Assembly (NCBI GenBank): GCA_947503935.1
Contig: CANNFR010000011.1
Span: 1-64,000, forward strand
DNA: 64,000 bases
Origin: an uncultured Paracoccaceae bacterium
GTDB lineage: Bacteria > Pseudomonadota > Alphaproteobacteria > Rhodobacterales > Rhodobacteraceae
Direction: 5' to 3'
In this document: piece by piece, positions 25,250 to 34,620 of the stretch
How positions within the stretch are numbered: position 1 is the stretch's first letter
How the letters are laid out: each line of letters begins with the position of its first letter
Made by a program: the position numbers and the translations under genes
The notes under the pieces: model-generated
The model's input: only the letters and a program-made list of their open reading frames with translations
Told to the model about the DNA's origin: nothing
Database searches by the model: none

Positions 25250-26772
25250 GCCGTCTGGTCCTGATCCTCGGCGATCAAGTCTCGCCCGATATCGCCGCTT
25301 TGCGAGAGGCCGACAAAGGCACGGATATCGTGATGATGGCCGAGGTGGCGGATGAGGCCAGCTATGTCGGCCATCATCCCAAGAAGATCGCGTTCATCTT
25401 CGCCGCCATGCGCAAATTCGCGGCCCGGCTTGAGGGCGATGGCTGGAAGGTCGTCTATACCAAACTGGATGACCCCAAGAACGCGGGCAGCATTCCGGGC
25501 GAGATTCTACGACGCGCCGAGGAGTTTGGCGCGCAAGAGGCGCTGGTCACTCGACCTGGTGAATGGCGTCTGATCGGGCTTCTGGGCGATATGCCGATCC
25601 CCGTTCATCAGCTTGAGGATGATCGCTTCATATGTTCGGAAAGTGAATTTCAGAGCTGGACCGCGGGACGCAAGAGCCTGCGGATGGAATACTTTTATCG
25701 CGAGATGCGCCGTAAGACGGGCTTGCTGATGGAAGGTGACAAACCGGCCGGAGGGCAGTGGAATTTCGACCACGAAAACCGCAAACCCGCACCGGATGAG
25801 GTGCACCATTCCGGCCCGATGCAGTTCACACCGGATGAGGGTGTCGAAGAGGTTCTGGACCTCGTCGAGGCGCGATTTGCAGACAATTTCGGCCAGCTCC
25901 GCCCATTCCACTTCGCCACCGATCAGGACCAAGCGCGCCGGGCGCTGAGCTATTTCATCAAGCACGCCTTGCCGCGCTTCGGCGATTATCAGGACGCGAT
26001 GCTGAACGACAACAAGTTTCTCTACCACGCCGTGATCTCACCCTATCTGAATGCCGGGCTTCTAGGGCCGTTGGAGATCTGCCAAGCGGCTGAAGAGGCT
26101 TGGAAAAATGGTGATGCGCCGTTGAATGCGGTTGAGGGGTTTATCCGGCAGATCATCGGCTGGCGCGAATATGTGCGGGGCATTTATTTCCTGGAAGGGC
26201 CTGATTATCCGCGCCGCAACGCGTTGAACCATCAGCGCAAGCTGCCGGCACTCTATTGGGGCGCCGAGACCAAGATGAATTGCCTGTCAAAAGCCGTTGC
26301 CCAAACCCGAGACGAGGCTTATGCCCATCACATCCAGCGCCTCATGGTCACCGGCAATTTCGCCCTTCTGGCAGGCATCGACCCTCACGAGGTGCATGAA
26401 TGGTACTTGGCCGTCTATGCCGACGCCTATGAATGGGTCGAGGCGCCCAATACCGTAGGGATGAGCCAGTTCGCGGATGGCGGGGTGGTAGGCTCAAAGC
26501 CCTACGTTTCGTCTGGCAACTATATCGACCGGATGTCCGATTACTGCAAATCCTGCGCTTACAAGGTCAAGAAGAAAACGGGGCAGGGGGCCTGTCCGTT
26601 CAACCTGCTCTACTGGCACTTCCTGAACCGGCACCGCGACCGGTTCGAAAACAATCCCCGCATGGCCAACATGTACCGCACCTGGGACCGGATGGATGAA
26701 GGCCGCCGCGACACCGTGCTGGCTGAGGCAGATGATTTTCTAAGTTGCCTCTCAAGTGGTGAGACCGTTTAA
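25246..26772 (+). CDS. Iron-sulfur bacterial cryptochrome/photolyase (PhrB/CryB-like)
   Basis: The protein of about 508 residues begins LVLILGDQVS. It carries the FeS-BCP features: MNCLSKAVAQT (first cysteine), NTVGMSQFADGG, and a C-terminal YCKSCAYKVKKKTGQGACPFN supplying three more cysteines for a 4Fe-4S cluster. Family members repair (6-4) photoproducts or act as blue-light sensors using FAD. The start is GTG at 25246 overlapping the SDR stop (GTGA); GTG at 25243 is an alternative. The desaturase gene follows immediately. Confidence 0.93.
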   Translation: MSRLVLILGDQVSPDIAALREADKGTDIVMMAEVADEASYVGHHPKKIAFIFAAMRKFAARLEGDGWKVVYTKLDDPKNAGSIPGEILRRAEEFGAQEALVTRPGEWRLIGLLGDMPIPVHQLEDDRFICSESEFQSWTAGRKSLRMEYFYREMRRKTGLLMEGDKPAGGQWNFDHENRKPAPDEVHHSGPMQFTPDEGVEEVLDLVEARFADNFGQLRPFHFATDQDQARRALSYFIKHALPRFGDYQDAMLNDNKFLYHAVISPYLNAGLLGPLEICQAAEEAWKNGDAPLNAVEGFIRQIIGWREYVRGIYFLEGPDYPRRNALNHQRKLPALYWGAETKMNCLSKAVAQTRDEAYAHHIQRLMVTGNFALLAGIDPHEVHEWYLAVYADAYEWVEAPNTVGMSQFADGGVVGSKPYVSSGNYIDRMSDYCKSCAYKVKKKTGQGACPFNLLYWHFLNRHRDRFENNPRMANMYRTWDRMDEGRRDTVLAEADDFLSCLSSGETV

Positions 26773-26806
26773 CTCGTGGCTAAAACCGATCGGACGTACA
26801 GAGGCC

Positions 26807-27745
26807 ATGGACTGGATTGCAACTGAAAGGGTTCTGCCCCTCACCGGTACATCTGCAACAGAGGGGCAGATAGTTTGGGCCTCTGCCAAGTCGCTTTGGT
26901 TTCTGGCACATGCAGTTCTTGGCCTTACCGGAATAGTTCTTTTCCCCCAATGTGATGCGCTTGCGGTATTCGTCCTTCTGACGGCCGTCACAATCTGCGC
27001 GGGGCATTCGGTCGGCATGCACAGGCTGCTGATCCATCGCAGTTTCAAGACCCCGCTTTGGGTTGAGCATGTGCTGGTCTGGCTTGGCACGCTGGTTGGC
27101 ATGGCCGGGCCTTTTGGCATGATCCGCGCGCACGACATGCGTGACTGGCATCAGCGGCAGGTCGTTTGTCCGCCGCATCCCTCACATGATGCCAGTTTCT
27201 GGCGAGATGCCTGGTGGCAGATGCATTGCGAGTACCGGCTGGCCCGTCCGCCGGAATTCCGGATTGAGCCCGAGGTTGCGCAGGATCGCTTCTACCGGTT
27301 TGTCGAACGCACCTGGATGGCGCAGCAGCTTCCGCTGGCCCTTGTGCTTTGGCTTCTTGGGGGCTGGGCTTACGTGCTTTGGGGCGTCTCGCTGCGCATT
27401 GCGGTTTCGCTTTTCGGGCATTGGATGGTGGGCCATTATGCCCATCGCAAGGGCCATCAGGGGTGGCAGATCAAGGGGCTACCGGTGCAGGGCTACAATC
27501 TGCCAGGGCTTGGCCTGGTGACGTTCGGCGAGAATTGGCACGGCAATCACCACGCCTTTCCCCATTCGGCCAGACTGGGCATCGACGACGGCCAAAGCGA
27601 TCCGGGGTATCTGTTTATTCGTGCCTTGCGGGCTATGGGATTGGCGCGGGATATCAAAGGCCCGGCCAGTGAACCCGCGCGAGAGGGGTTGGAGCGCGTT
27701 ACCGCTGAATGGCCAGAGCCTGAAACAGCGCCCCGAACGCTCTAA
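26807..27745 (+). CDS. Acyl-CoA (fatty acid) desaturase family protein
   Basis: From the ATG at 26807 this gives about 312 residues with four or more membrane helices. Histidine boxes are HRLLIHR near 80, a divergent second box HDMRDWH near 110 in place of HRxHH, and GENWHGNHHAFPHS near 245. It probably introduces double bonds in membrane lipids with a di-iron centre. GTG starts at 26756 and 26759 would add up to 17 residues and overlap the photolyase stop. Membrane adaptation to light or cold would fit the photolyase linkage, but this is inference. Confidence 0.85.
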   Translation: MDWIATERVLPLTGTSATEGQIVWASAKSLWFLAHAVLGLTGIVLFPQCDALAVFVLLTAVTICAGHSVGMHRLLIHRSFKTPLWVEHVLVWLGTLVGMAGPFGMIRAHDMRDWHQRQVVCPPHPSHDASFWRDAWWQMHCEYRLARPPEFRIEPEVAQDRFYRFVERTWMAQQLPLALVLWLLGGWAYVLWGVSLRIAVSLFGHWMVGHYAHRKGHQGWQIKGLPVQGYNLPGLGLVTFGENWHGNHHAFPHSARLGIDDGQSDPGYLFIRALRAMGLARDIKGPASEPAREGLERVTAEWPEPETAPRTL

Positions 27746-27855
27746 ACTTAAGCCGGTCGAATGGGCCTTAGGGTACCTTGTCCCGGGCTTGACGCGGGGC
27801 CTCCCGTGCGTCGCAAGAATCCTTAACACGTGGCTCCAAGCAAAGCGGAAAGGCT

Positions 27856-29316
27856 CTAATTGCCGTCAGCCGCTGGCAAAGCCGCATCCGGCTGTGGTGT
27901 TTCAGCCGAGACGAGCAGTCCGTTTTGCCAGCGCCCTGAGGCCACCTCTCCCGAGGCGTATTCCAGCGTGCCCTCACCCTGACGTTTGCCATCGACAAAC
28001 TCGCCGACATAAACATCGCCGTTGGGATAGGTGGCCGTGCCCTGGCCTTCCATCTCGTTCTCGTCCCACATGCCCGAATAGCGGAATCCATCTGCCATTG
28101 TCAGCTCACCCTGGCCTTCCCGGACGCCGTTGACGAAACTTCCGGTATACACCGTGCCATTGGCATAGGTCGCGGTGCCTTGGCCTTGGCGCACGCCATT
28201 TTGCCATTCGCCTTCATATCGGTAGCCGTCCTCGTTGGTCATGACACCCTGCCCGTGATACTTGCCGGCCAGAAAGGTGCCGTCGTAGGTCAGCCCGTTG
28301 GGATAGGTGGCAACGCCCTCCCCCTCGATCACCCCGGCCTGCCACTCACCCTCGTAGGTCGAGCCATCCGCATAGGTGATGGTCCCGGTGCCTTCCGCCA
28401 GCCCGTCACGGAAGGACCCGCTGTAAACAGACCCGTCCGGGTTGGTTGCGGTGCCTTGGCCCGAGATCTGGCCCTGAACCCAATTGCCTTCGTAGACAAA
28501 CCCATCAACCCGGCGGAAAACGCCCTGGCCATGGCGTCTGTCGGCCTCGAATGTGCCTTCGTAGACATCGCCATTGCCGTAGGTCACACGACCTTCGCCC
28601 TGGCGCTGGCCATCGACGAAATCGCCTTCATAGACATCGCCATTGGCCAGCGTCAGCATGCCCCGGCCATTGATCTCATCGCCGCGCCAATTGCCTTGGT
28701 AAACCTGCCCGTCGGTCATCCGAAGCGTGCCCTGGCCCGAGCGCTGCCCGTCCGCCATATCGCCGTTATAGACCGAGCCATCGGGATAGGTGATCGTGCC
28801 CTTGCCCTGCTTGGTGCCCATCGCCCAGTCGCCTTCATAGCGATAGCCGTTGGGGCTGACCATGATGCCGGTGCCGTCATGGACACCATCGGCAAAGCCG
28901 CCATCGTACACCACACCGTTTGCGTAAACCGCGCGGCCCGTGCCCTCGATCCGGCCATCCACCCAATCGCCTTCGTAGGTACCGCCATCGGCAAAGGTGA
29001 TCTTGCCGAAGCCTTCGGGCTTGCCGCGGGCAAAATCGCCCTCATAGACCGAACCGTTGGGAAAGCGTGCCACACCCTGGCCACGGATTTCACCATCAAT
29101 CCACTCGCCGCTATATTCATATCCGCTCGGCAAGCGGTAGGTGCCGCGCCCGTGCCGCATGCCGTCTTTCATGGTGCCTTCGTAGACACCCCCATCGTCA
29201 TATTGCTTGGTCACGATCTCGGCTGCGGTTTGCGCGAAAGCACCGCCGCCGCAATGCGTTGCCACCACAAACGCCATTATGGCGCCTGAACGCGCCAGGG
29301 TCCCAGACTTGCCCAC
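27856..29316 (-). CDS. Secreted MORN-repeat protein
   Basis: I chose GTG at 29316 because AGGGGG lies five bases upstream and a signal peptide follows directly (hydrophobic segment about 10-28 ending GGGAFAQ). The 486-residue protein then has about 19 MORN repeats of 23 residues (pattern YxGxWxxGxxxGxGxxxxxxG), the last degenerate, and a short disordered tail. MORN repeats form an elongated beta ladder that can bind lipids or proteins; here the location is probably periplasmic or outer surface. It diverges from nadE. Function unknown. Confidence 0.88.
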   Translation of the reverse strand: MGKSGTLARSGAIMAFVVATHCGGGAFAQTAAEIVTKQYDDGGVYEGTMKDGMRHGRGTYRLPSGYEYSGEWIDGEIRGQGVARFPNGSVYEGDFARGKPEGFGKITFADGGTYEGDWVDGRIEGTGRAVYANGVVYDGGFADGVHDGTGIMVSPNGYRYEGDWAMGTKQGKGTITYPDGSVYNGDMADGQRSGQGTLRMTDGQVYQGNWRGDEINGRGMLTLANGDVYEGDFVDGQRQGEGRVTYGNGDVYEGTFEADRRHGQGVFRRVDGFVYEGNWVQGQISGQGTATNPDGSVYSGSFRDGLAEGTGTITYADGSTYEGEWQAGVIEGEGVATYPNGLTYDGTFLAGKYHGQGVMTNEDGYRYEGEWQNGVRQGQGTATYANGTVYTGSFVNGVREGQGELTMADGFRYSGMWDENEMEGQGTATYPNGDVYVGEFVDGKRQGEGTLEYASGEVASGRWQNGLLVSAETPQPDAALPAADGN

Positions 29317-29465
29317 GAAGGCCCCCTTATCTTTCCCACCACTCTCTTCGTTGGCGCAAAGGTAACCGCGAGCCCTTGACCTGACAACGTTTTTTCCAAG
29401 CCGCGCGCGCTTCCCATCGGGTGTGGTTCTGCTAAGTACCACTTGCGAATGCTGGGGAAATGACA

Positions 29466-31124
29466 ATGAGTTCCAAATTCCGCCTGACGCTGGCACAGCT
29501 GAACCCCACACTCGGGGCGTTGTCGGCCAATGCCGCAAAGGCAAAGGCCGCTTGGAAGGACGGGCGCAAGGCAGGCGCCGGTCTTGTGGCGCTGCCCGAA
29601 ATGTTCCTGACCGGCTATCAGACCCAGGATCTGATCATGAAGCCCGCATTTGAGGCCGATGTCGCGGCCCATCTGGCCGACCTTGCGGCTGAGTGCGCCG
29701 ACGGGCCCGCCCTGGGCATTGGCGGGCCCTGGCGCGAAGGGGCGCGGCTCTACAACGCCTATCACATCCTGCAGGGCGGCCAGACCGTCGCCCGTATCCT
29801 CAAACATCACCTGCCCAATGACGGCGTTTTTGATGAGGTCCGCCTTTATACCTCGTCCGAGATCCATGGTCCCTACCGCATCGGCCCGCTCCGCATCGGA
29901 TCGCCCATATGCGAGGACAGCTGGTATCCTGACGTGGCCGAGGCGCAGGCGGAATCGGGGGCCGAGGTGCTGCTGGTGCCCAACGGCTCGCCCTATCACC
30001 GCGGCAAATTCGATTTGCGCATGAATCTGATGGTGTCCCGCGTGGTCGAAACCGGCCTGCCGCTGGTCTACCTCAACATGGTGGGCGGACAGGACGATCA
30101 GGTCTTCGATGGCGGATCGTTCGTGCTGAACCCGGGCGGCAAGTTGGCAATGAAGATGCCGGTTTTCGACGAGGTGATCGCCCATGTCGATTTTGAGGAA
30201 ACCGATGACGGCTGGCGCGCGGTTGCGGGCGAAAAGGCCGTCCACCCTGACGATTGGGAGCAGGATTACCGTGTGATGGTCGAAGCCTTGCGCGACTATC
30301 TGGGCAAGACCGGGTTTTCAAAGGTGGTGCTGGGGCTTTCTGGCGGGATCGACAGCGCGATTGTCGCCACCATCGCATCGGACGCGATCGGCCCGGAAAA
30401 TGTGCGCTGCGTGATGCTGCCGTCGGAATACACCTCGCAGCATTCGCTGGAAGACGCCGCAGACGTGGCCAAGCGGTTGGGCACGCGGCTCGATACGGTG
30501 CCGATCGGCGGGGCGCGGTCGGCGGTGACCGAGGCCCTGGCACCGCTTTTCGAGGGCACGGAAGAGGGTGTGGCGGAAGAAAACATCCAGTCGCGCCTGC
30601 GCGGCGTGATGCTGATGGCCTTGTCGAACAAGTTCGGCGAGATGCTTCTGACCACCGGCAACAAATCCGAGGTCGCGGTGGGCTATGCCACGATCTACGG
30701 CGATATGGCCGGCGGCTATAACCCGATCAAGGACCTCTACAAAATGCGGGTGTTCCAGACCTGCCGCTGGCGTAACCAGAACCATAGGCCCTGGATGAAG
30801 GCCCCCGAGGGCGAGGTGATCCCGCCGCGCGTCATCGACAAGCCCCCCTCGGCCGAGCTGCGCGCTGACCAGAAGGACGAGGACAGCCTGCCGCCCTATG
30901 AGGCGCTCGATGCGATCCTCGAAGGTCTGGTTGACCGCGAAGAAAGCGTGGCCGATCTGGTCGCCGCGGGGTTCGAGCGTGAAACGGTCAAGAAGATCGA
31001 GCATCTCCTCTACATCTCGGAATACAAGCGCTTTCAATCCGCCCCCGGCGCCCGCCTGACTTCTCGCGCGTTCTGGCTCGACCGCCGCTATCCCATCGTG
31101 AACCGCTGGCGCGACCCGTCTTGA
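29466..31124 (+). CDS. nadE: Glutamine-dependent NAD+ synthase
   Basis: From the ATG at 29466 this gives 552 residues. The N-terminal carbon-nitrogen hydrolase domain shows the Glu in VALPEMFLTGY, Lys in ILKHHLPNDG and Cys in GSPICEDSWYPD. The C-terminal synthetase domain has the pyrophosphatase loop VVLGLSGGIDSAIVA and TTGNKSEVAVGYATIYGDMAGGYNP. It amidates deamido-NAD using glutamine-derived ammonia and ATP. An ATG six bases earlier is possible, but the GGGGA ribosome site is better spaced for 29466. Confidence 0.95.
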   Translation: MSSKFRLTLAQLNPTLGALSANAAKAKAAWKDGRKAGAGLVALPEMFLTGYQTQDLIMKPAFEADVAAHLADLAAECADGPALGIGGPWREGARLYNAYHILQGGQTVARILKHHLPNDGVFDEVRLYTSSEIHGPYRIGPLRIGSPICEDSWYPDVAEAQAESGAEVLLVPNGSPYHRGKFDLRMNLMVSRVVETGLPLVYLNMVGGQDDQVFDGGSFVLNPGGKLAMKMPVFDEVIAHVDFEETDDGWRAVAGEKAVHPDDWEQDYRVMVEALRDYLGKTGFSKVVLGLSGGIDSAIVATIASDAIGPENVRCVMLPSEYTSQHSLEDAADVAKRLGTRLDTVPIGGARSAVTEALAPLFEGTEEGVAEENIQSRLRGVMLMALSNKFGEMLLTTGNKSEVAVGYATIYGDMAGGYNPIKDLYKMRVFQTCRWRNQNHRPWMKAPEGEVIPPRVIDKPPSAELRADQKDEDSLPPYEALDAILEGLVDREESVADLVAAGFERETVKKIEHLLYISEYKRFQSAPGARLTSRAFWLDRRYPIVNRWRDPS

Positions 31125-31127
31125 TTT

Positions 31128-31823
31128 TCAGGTCCGCGCCTTTTCGAAGGCGGTCCAGGCGGCCTCGAACGCGGTGAAGTCGAAGCCGGGCGCCGCGGCG
31201 GCATCCAACACGATGCGCTCGGTCGCCAGAAGCTTGGCGATTGCACCCTGCATCTGGCCAATCAGGCCTTCGGGGATGATGACGGCGCCGTGGCGGTCGG
31301 CATGGACAAGATCGCCGGGCTGGATTTGCAGGCCAAAGACAGTGACGGGAGTGTCGATCTCGCGCACATGCACGAAGCCGTGGCTGGGGCCGATGGACCC
31401 GGCGATGACGGGGAAACCGTCGGGCAGATCGCCCAGATCGCGCATCACACCATTGGTCAGGGCGCCGGACAGGCCGAACCCCTTGTGGATGGACGTATTG
31501 ATCTCGCCCCAATAGGCGCCGACGGCATCCGCGCCGTCGAGGTCTTCGATCACGGCGATTGAAGGGGCGGGCGCCTCGGCCATGTAGCGGTAATAGGCCA
31601 TCCGGCGGGTGCGGATGACATCCGGTGCCTCTGTCGGCGGGTCGATGGCGGCGATCTTGGCGGTGCGGGCGTAACCCACGATGGCGCCGCCTGTCGGGTC
31701 GCTACATTGCACGGTGCCGCGGGTGAAGCGGTTGAACCCGCGTTTGCCTTCGGCCACCTCGATGGCATTGCAAACGGTCGGCGTGTCGACCCGGCGCAGC
31801 AGGGTCAGAAGATCGTTGTCCAT
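31128..31823 (-). CDS. RraA-family aldolase-like protein
   Basis: The 231-residue protein has the RraA / 4-hydroxy-4-methyl-2-oxoglutarate aldolase fold. Visible marks are TPTVCNAIE at the N-terminus, the substrate-binding GVMRDLGDLPDGFPVIAGS, and PGDLVHADRHGAVIIP with the metal-linked Asp. Enzymes of this group cleave or decarboxylate 2-oxo acids. It is the last gene of the twelve-gene leftward operon and overlaps the hydrolase by one base, so it probably acts late in the pathway. The true RNase E inhibitor function is unlikely at this length. Confidence 0.85.
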   Translation of the reverse strand: MDNDLLTLLRRVDTPTVCNAIEVAEGKRGFNRFTRGTVQCSDPTGGAIVGYARTAKIAAIDPPTEAPDVIRTRRMAYYRYMAEAPAPSIAVIEDLDGADAVGAYWGEINTSIHKGFGLSGALTNGVMRDLGDLPDGFPVIAGSIGPSHGFVHVREIDTPVTVFGLQIQPGDLVHADRHGAVIIPEGLIGQMQGAIAKLLATERIVLDAAAAPGFDFTAFEAAWTAFEKART

Positions 31824-32515
31824 TACTCCTCCAGCCAGCGGGCGAGGGCCGCTGTCGTTTCTCTTGGGCGTTCCAGGGTGGGTAGATGCCCGGCCTCTTC
31901 GATGATCTCAAGCCGGGCATGGGGCATGAGTTGGTGCATCAATTCGTGACGCGCGACAGGGCAGAGCTGGTCATGCCGCCCGCAGAGGATCAGCGCGGAT
32001 TTCTTGCAGCTGCGCAAGGTGTCCTGCTGATCGGGCCGGTTGCGGAGCGCGGTGGATTGCCGGACAAACACCTCCGGCCCGAGATCCATTGCCATCGTCA
32101 TGCAGAGGTCGAGGATGGCGGGTTTCGCCGGGCTCTCGACCAGATAGTTTGGCTTCATCTCGTCGCGCATGACATCGGCCAGGCCACCGGCGCGAACCCT
32201 GTCGATTTGCGGGCCGCGGCGGGCCTGCATTTCTGGCGCCTCGGCCAATGGGTTGGTGTCGAGAAGCGCGATGCGGGTGATCCGATCCGGTGCCTGGCGC
32301 AGCATCTCCATCGCGACAATCCCGCCCATGGACAGGCCCGCGAGGGCAAAGTGCGGTGGAGCATAGGCCAGGACCTCGACTGCCAAGGCCTGCATCGTAT
32401 CCTGCCTGCCGATAGGAGGCAGGTGGATCGCCCGCATCAGCCCGAACGCCGCGATCTGCGAGCGGAAGAGCCGCCCGTCACACATCATGCCGGGCAAAAG
32501 GACCAGCGGTGTCAC
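31823..32515 (-). CDS. Alpha/beta hydrolase
   Basis: From the GTG at 32515 (GTGA overlap with the MetE-like gene) this gives 230 residues. The fold begins TPLVLLPGMMCDGRLF, the nucleophile elbow is GLSMGG near 81-86, and the last strand has the His in EEAGHLPTLERP. The layout matches small esterases or enol-lactonases with a mobile lid. It sits between the MetE-like and RraA-like genes and so may open an ester or lactone intermediate. Substrate unknown. Confidence 0.88.
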   Translation of the reverse strand: MTPLVLLPGMMCDGRLFRSQIAAFGLMRAIHLPPIGRQDTMQALAVEVLAYAPPHFALAGLSMGGIVAMEMLRQAPDRITRIALLDTNPLAEAPEMQARRGPQIDRVRAGGLADVMRDEMKPNYLVESPAKPAILDLCMTMAMDLGPEVFVRQSTALRNRPDQQDTLRSCKKSALILCGRHDQLCPVARHELMHQLMPHARLEIIEEAGHLPTLERPRETTAALARWLEE

Positions 32516-33633
32516 GAAGCCAAAGCCGCCCCTTCGGCCAGCGCGGCAAGCTTGGCATAGGCGATATCCGGGTCGACCGCGCCGAAGCCCGCGAATGTTC
32601 CAAAACCACAATCGCTGCCCGCAATCACGCGATCTGTGCCCACGATTTGTACGAAACGTTCAAGCCGCTGGGCGACAAGCTGCGGATGTTCGACAAAATT
32701 TGTGGTGGTGTCGACCACTCCGGGGACAAGTACCTTGTTGTCGGGTATCTCGGCCTTGCGATCACGAAACACCGCCCATTCGTGACCATGTCGCGGGTTT
32801 GAGGTTTCGAACAGCACATAGCGTGCCTTGGCCGCCATCAATGTGGTGAACATCTTGTCCATCGGAATATCGCAGACATGGGGGCCTTCGTAATTGCCCC
32901 AGCAGATATGGATGCGCACCTTCTCGGCCGGGATATCGGACAGCGCATGGTTCAGCGCGTCGATATGGGTCCGGGCGACCTTGATGAACTCGTCATCCGT
33001 GAGGTCAGTGAACAGCATATGGCGCGACAGCGCCAGATCGGGGCAGTCGAGCTGCAAGTCGAGGCCAGAGGCCACAATCGTCTCGTATTCGGCCTTCATC
33101 GCGTCGGCCAGCGCGGCCAGATAGGCCTCGCGCGTCTTGTAGTAATCGTTCTGCAGGAAAAGCGAGATCACACCGGGCGAGGCGGCATTCATGAAGCCGC
33201 GCTTGGCGCCGTGCTGCTCCATCGCGGCCTTCAGGTTGGCGATGTCCTTTTCCAACTCGCCCTGGCCCTTCGACCGCACCTCGCCCACGCACATCGGCCG
33301 GGCGTATTTCGGTGTGCCGCCGTCATTGGCCAACCGTTCGAGGAACTTCGGGAAAAGCTTCAGATCGGCGGGGGCGTTGCGCGGGCTGTCGCCGTCGAAG
33401 CCGGTATAGCGGTCTTTCACGTAAGTCGCGTAGCTGATCTTCGAGGTCTCGCCGTCCGACACGATATCGACGCCCGCCGCGACCTGGCGGCGCACGGTGT
33501 CGGACACCGCCTCGGTCATCGCGGTGTCGAAATCGGCCGCGTCGTAGGGCTCGCCTCGCTCGCGGGCGAAGATGAAATCGACGACTTTCTGGCTGCGGGG
33601 CAGGCTGCCGACATGGGTGGTGAGGAGGGTCAT
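32512..33633 (-). CDS. Cobalamin-independent methionine-synthase-like methyltransferase
   Basis: From the ATG at 33633 this gives 373 residues: a single UROD/MetE-like barrel starting LLTTHVGSLPRS. Zinc ligands are His and Cys in RIHICWGNYEG (about 253-257) and Cys in VIAGSDCGFGTF near the C-terminus. Stand-alone members move methyl or alkyl groups to thiols, rather than acting as true MetE, which has two barrels. In this catabolic operon it may demethylate or transfer an alkyl group from an intermediate. It overlaps both neighbours by four bases. Confidence 0.85.
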   Translation of the reverse strand: MTLLTTHVGSLPRSQKVVDFIFARERGEPYDAADFDTAMTEAVSDTVRRQVAAGVDIVSDGETSKISYATYVKDRYTGFDGDSPRNAPADLKLFPKFLERLANDGGTPKYARPMCVGEVRSKGQGELEKDIANLKAAMEQHGAKRGFMNAASPGVISLFLQNDYYKTREAYLAALADAMKAEYETIVASGLDLQLDCPDLALSRHMLFTDLTDDEFIKVARTHIDALNHALSDIPAEKVRIHICWGNYEGPHVCDIPMDKMFTTLMAAKARYVLFETSNPRHGHEWAVFRDRKAEIPDNKVLVPGVVDTTTNFVEHPQLVAQRLERFVQIVGTDRVIAGSDCGFGTFAGFGAVDPDIAYAKLAALAEGAALAS

Positions 33634-34604
33634 CGCGCGTCTCCCATCCAGGTGGGGCCGGCCGGATCGTCGGTGGCGACCACGTGGTAAAGCGCGGCCT
33701 CGCCAGTCATCGAGGGCCAGGCGGCATGGTCGAGGTTTTCCGGCACGCTCATCGTGTCGCCGGGGGCGAGGGTGGTGGCGCCGCCCTCCCATTCCACCCG
33801 CCAGTGCCCCTTGACCGGCATCAAGACCGACGGGCGGTCGTGCCGGTGCTTGGCGTCTGTCGCCGAGGCGCGGGTAATGAAATCCACCTCGAAGCCAGGG
33901 CGGTCGCGGATGATGCCCTTCTCGCCGATCACCTTGACGGGCCGGGCTGAGGCCAGCGCCACCATATCGTTGTAGCGGCGCACGCCCATGCCCACGACCT
34001 GCATCGGCGACATCTCGGGGAAGTCCTTCAGCTGATCCTCGGTCAGGACCGGCATCGGCGCGACCCCCTCGGGCAGCGACTGGCCCTTCTTGCTGTCATA
34101 GAGCTTGCCGTTCTCGCCCAGGATCAGACCGTGATCGCGCGCATCCTCGATCACCTGCGGCGCCCATATGACGCCGCCACCGGCATCGTCCCCGCCAAGG
34201 ATCGCCATGATCATCCCGTAATCGGTGCCGATATTCTCGAACCCCCGGAAGATGCCGGTGGGCAGGTTGATGATGTCGCCCTCCTCCAGCACCACTTCGC
34301 CGGCATTGCCCCAGCGGCCCCAGAAGAACCGCCAGCGGCCGGAGAGGACGAAGAACACTTCCGCCGTGCGGTGGCTGTGCAGCGAGTTGCGGCATTTCGG
34401 CGGCTGACCCGCAGCGCCGATGTTGAAGCCGTGAGGGATGGCGATGTGCACGTGCTGATCGGGGGATTCCGAGACACCGCCGCCGATGATGGTGAAGTTC
34501 TCCTTCTGGTCGGAGCCCGGTGTGTGCGCGTCGATAAAGGCGGTCTTGCAAGGTTTGAGTTGGCCGTAGCGGACGATGTGGGCGTTCATTTCTTGCGGTG
34601 TCAT
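33630..34604 (-). CDS. Bicupin protein (possible dioxygenase)
   Basis: From the ATG at 34604 this gives 324 residues with two cupin domains. The first has RNSLHSHRTAEVFFVLSGRWRFFWG with a metal-type His pair and Glu (about 80-105). The second has DAKHRHDRPSVLMPVKGHWRVEWEG near 260-285. Gentisate-dioxygenase-like and other ring- or chain-cleaving bicupins have this arrangement. The gene overlaps the MetE-like gene (ATGA). Whether it oxidises, isomerises or just binds the substrate cannot be told from sequence. Confidence 0.78.
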   Translation of the reverse strand: MTPQEMNAHIVRYGQLKPCKTAFIDAHTPGSDQKENFTIIGGGVSESPDQHVHIAIPHGFNIGAAGQPPKCRNSLHSHRTAEVFFVLSGRWRFFWGRWGNAGEVVLEEGDIINLPTGIFRGFENIGTDYGMIMAILGGDDAGGGVIWAPQVIEDARDHGLILGENGKLYDSKKGQSLPEGVAPMPVLTEDQLKDFPEMSPMQVVGMGVRRYNDMVALASARPVKVIGEKGIIRDRPGFEVDFITRASATDAKHRHDRPSVLMPVKGHWRVEWEGGATTLAPGDTMSVPENLDHAAWPSMTGEAALYHVVATDDPAGPTWMGDAR

Positions 34605-34620
34605 ACGACATCCCTCCCCT

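Noticed and set aside
27916-29270. Periodic repeats that could suggest a CRISPR array
   Set aside because: The 69-base periodicity encodes MORN repeats and has no constant repeat separated by unique spacers. No cas genes are present.
28180-29289. Long plus-strand open frame opposite the MORN gene
   Set aside because: It mirrors the 69-base repeat on the antisense strand; the real gene has a signal peptide, ribosome site and the MORN pattern.
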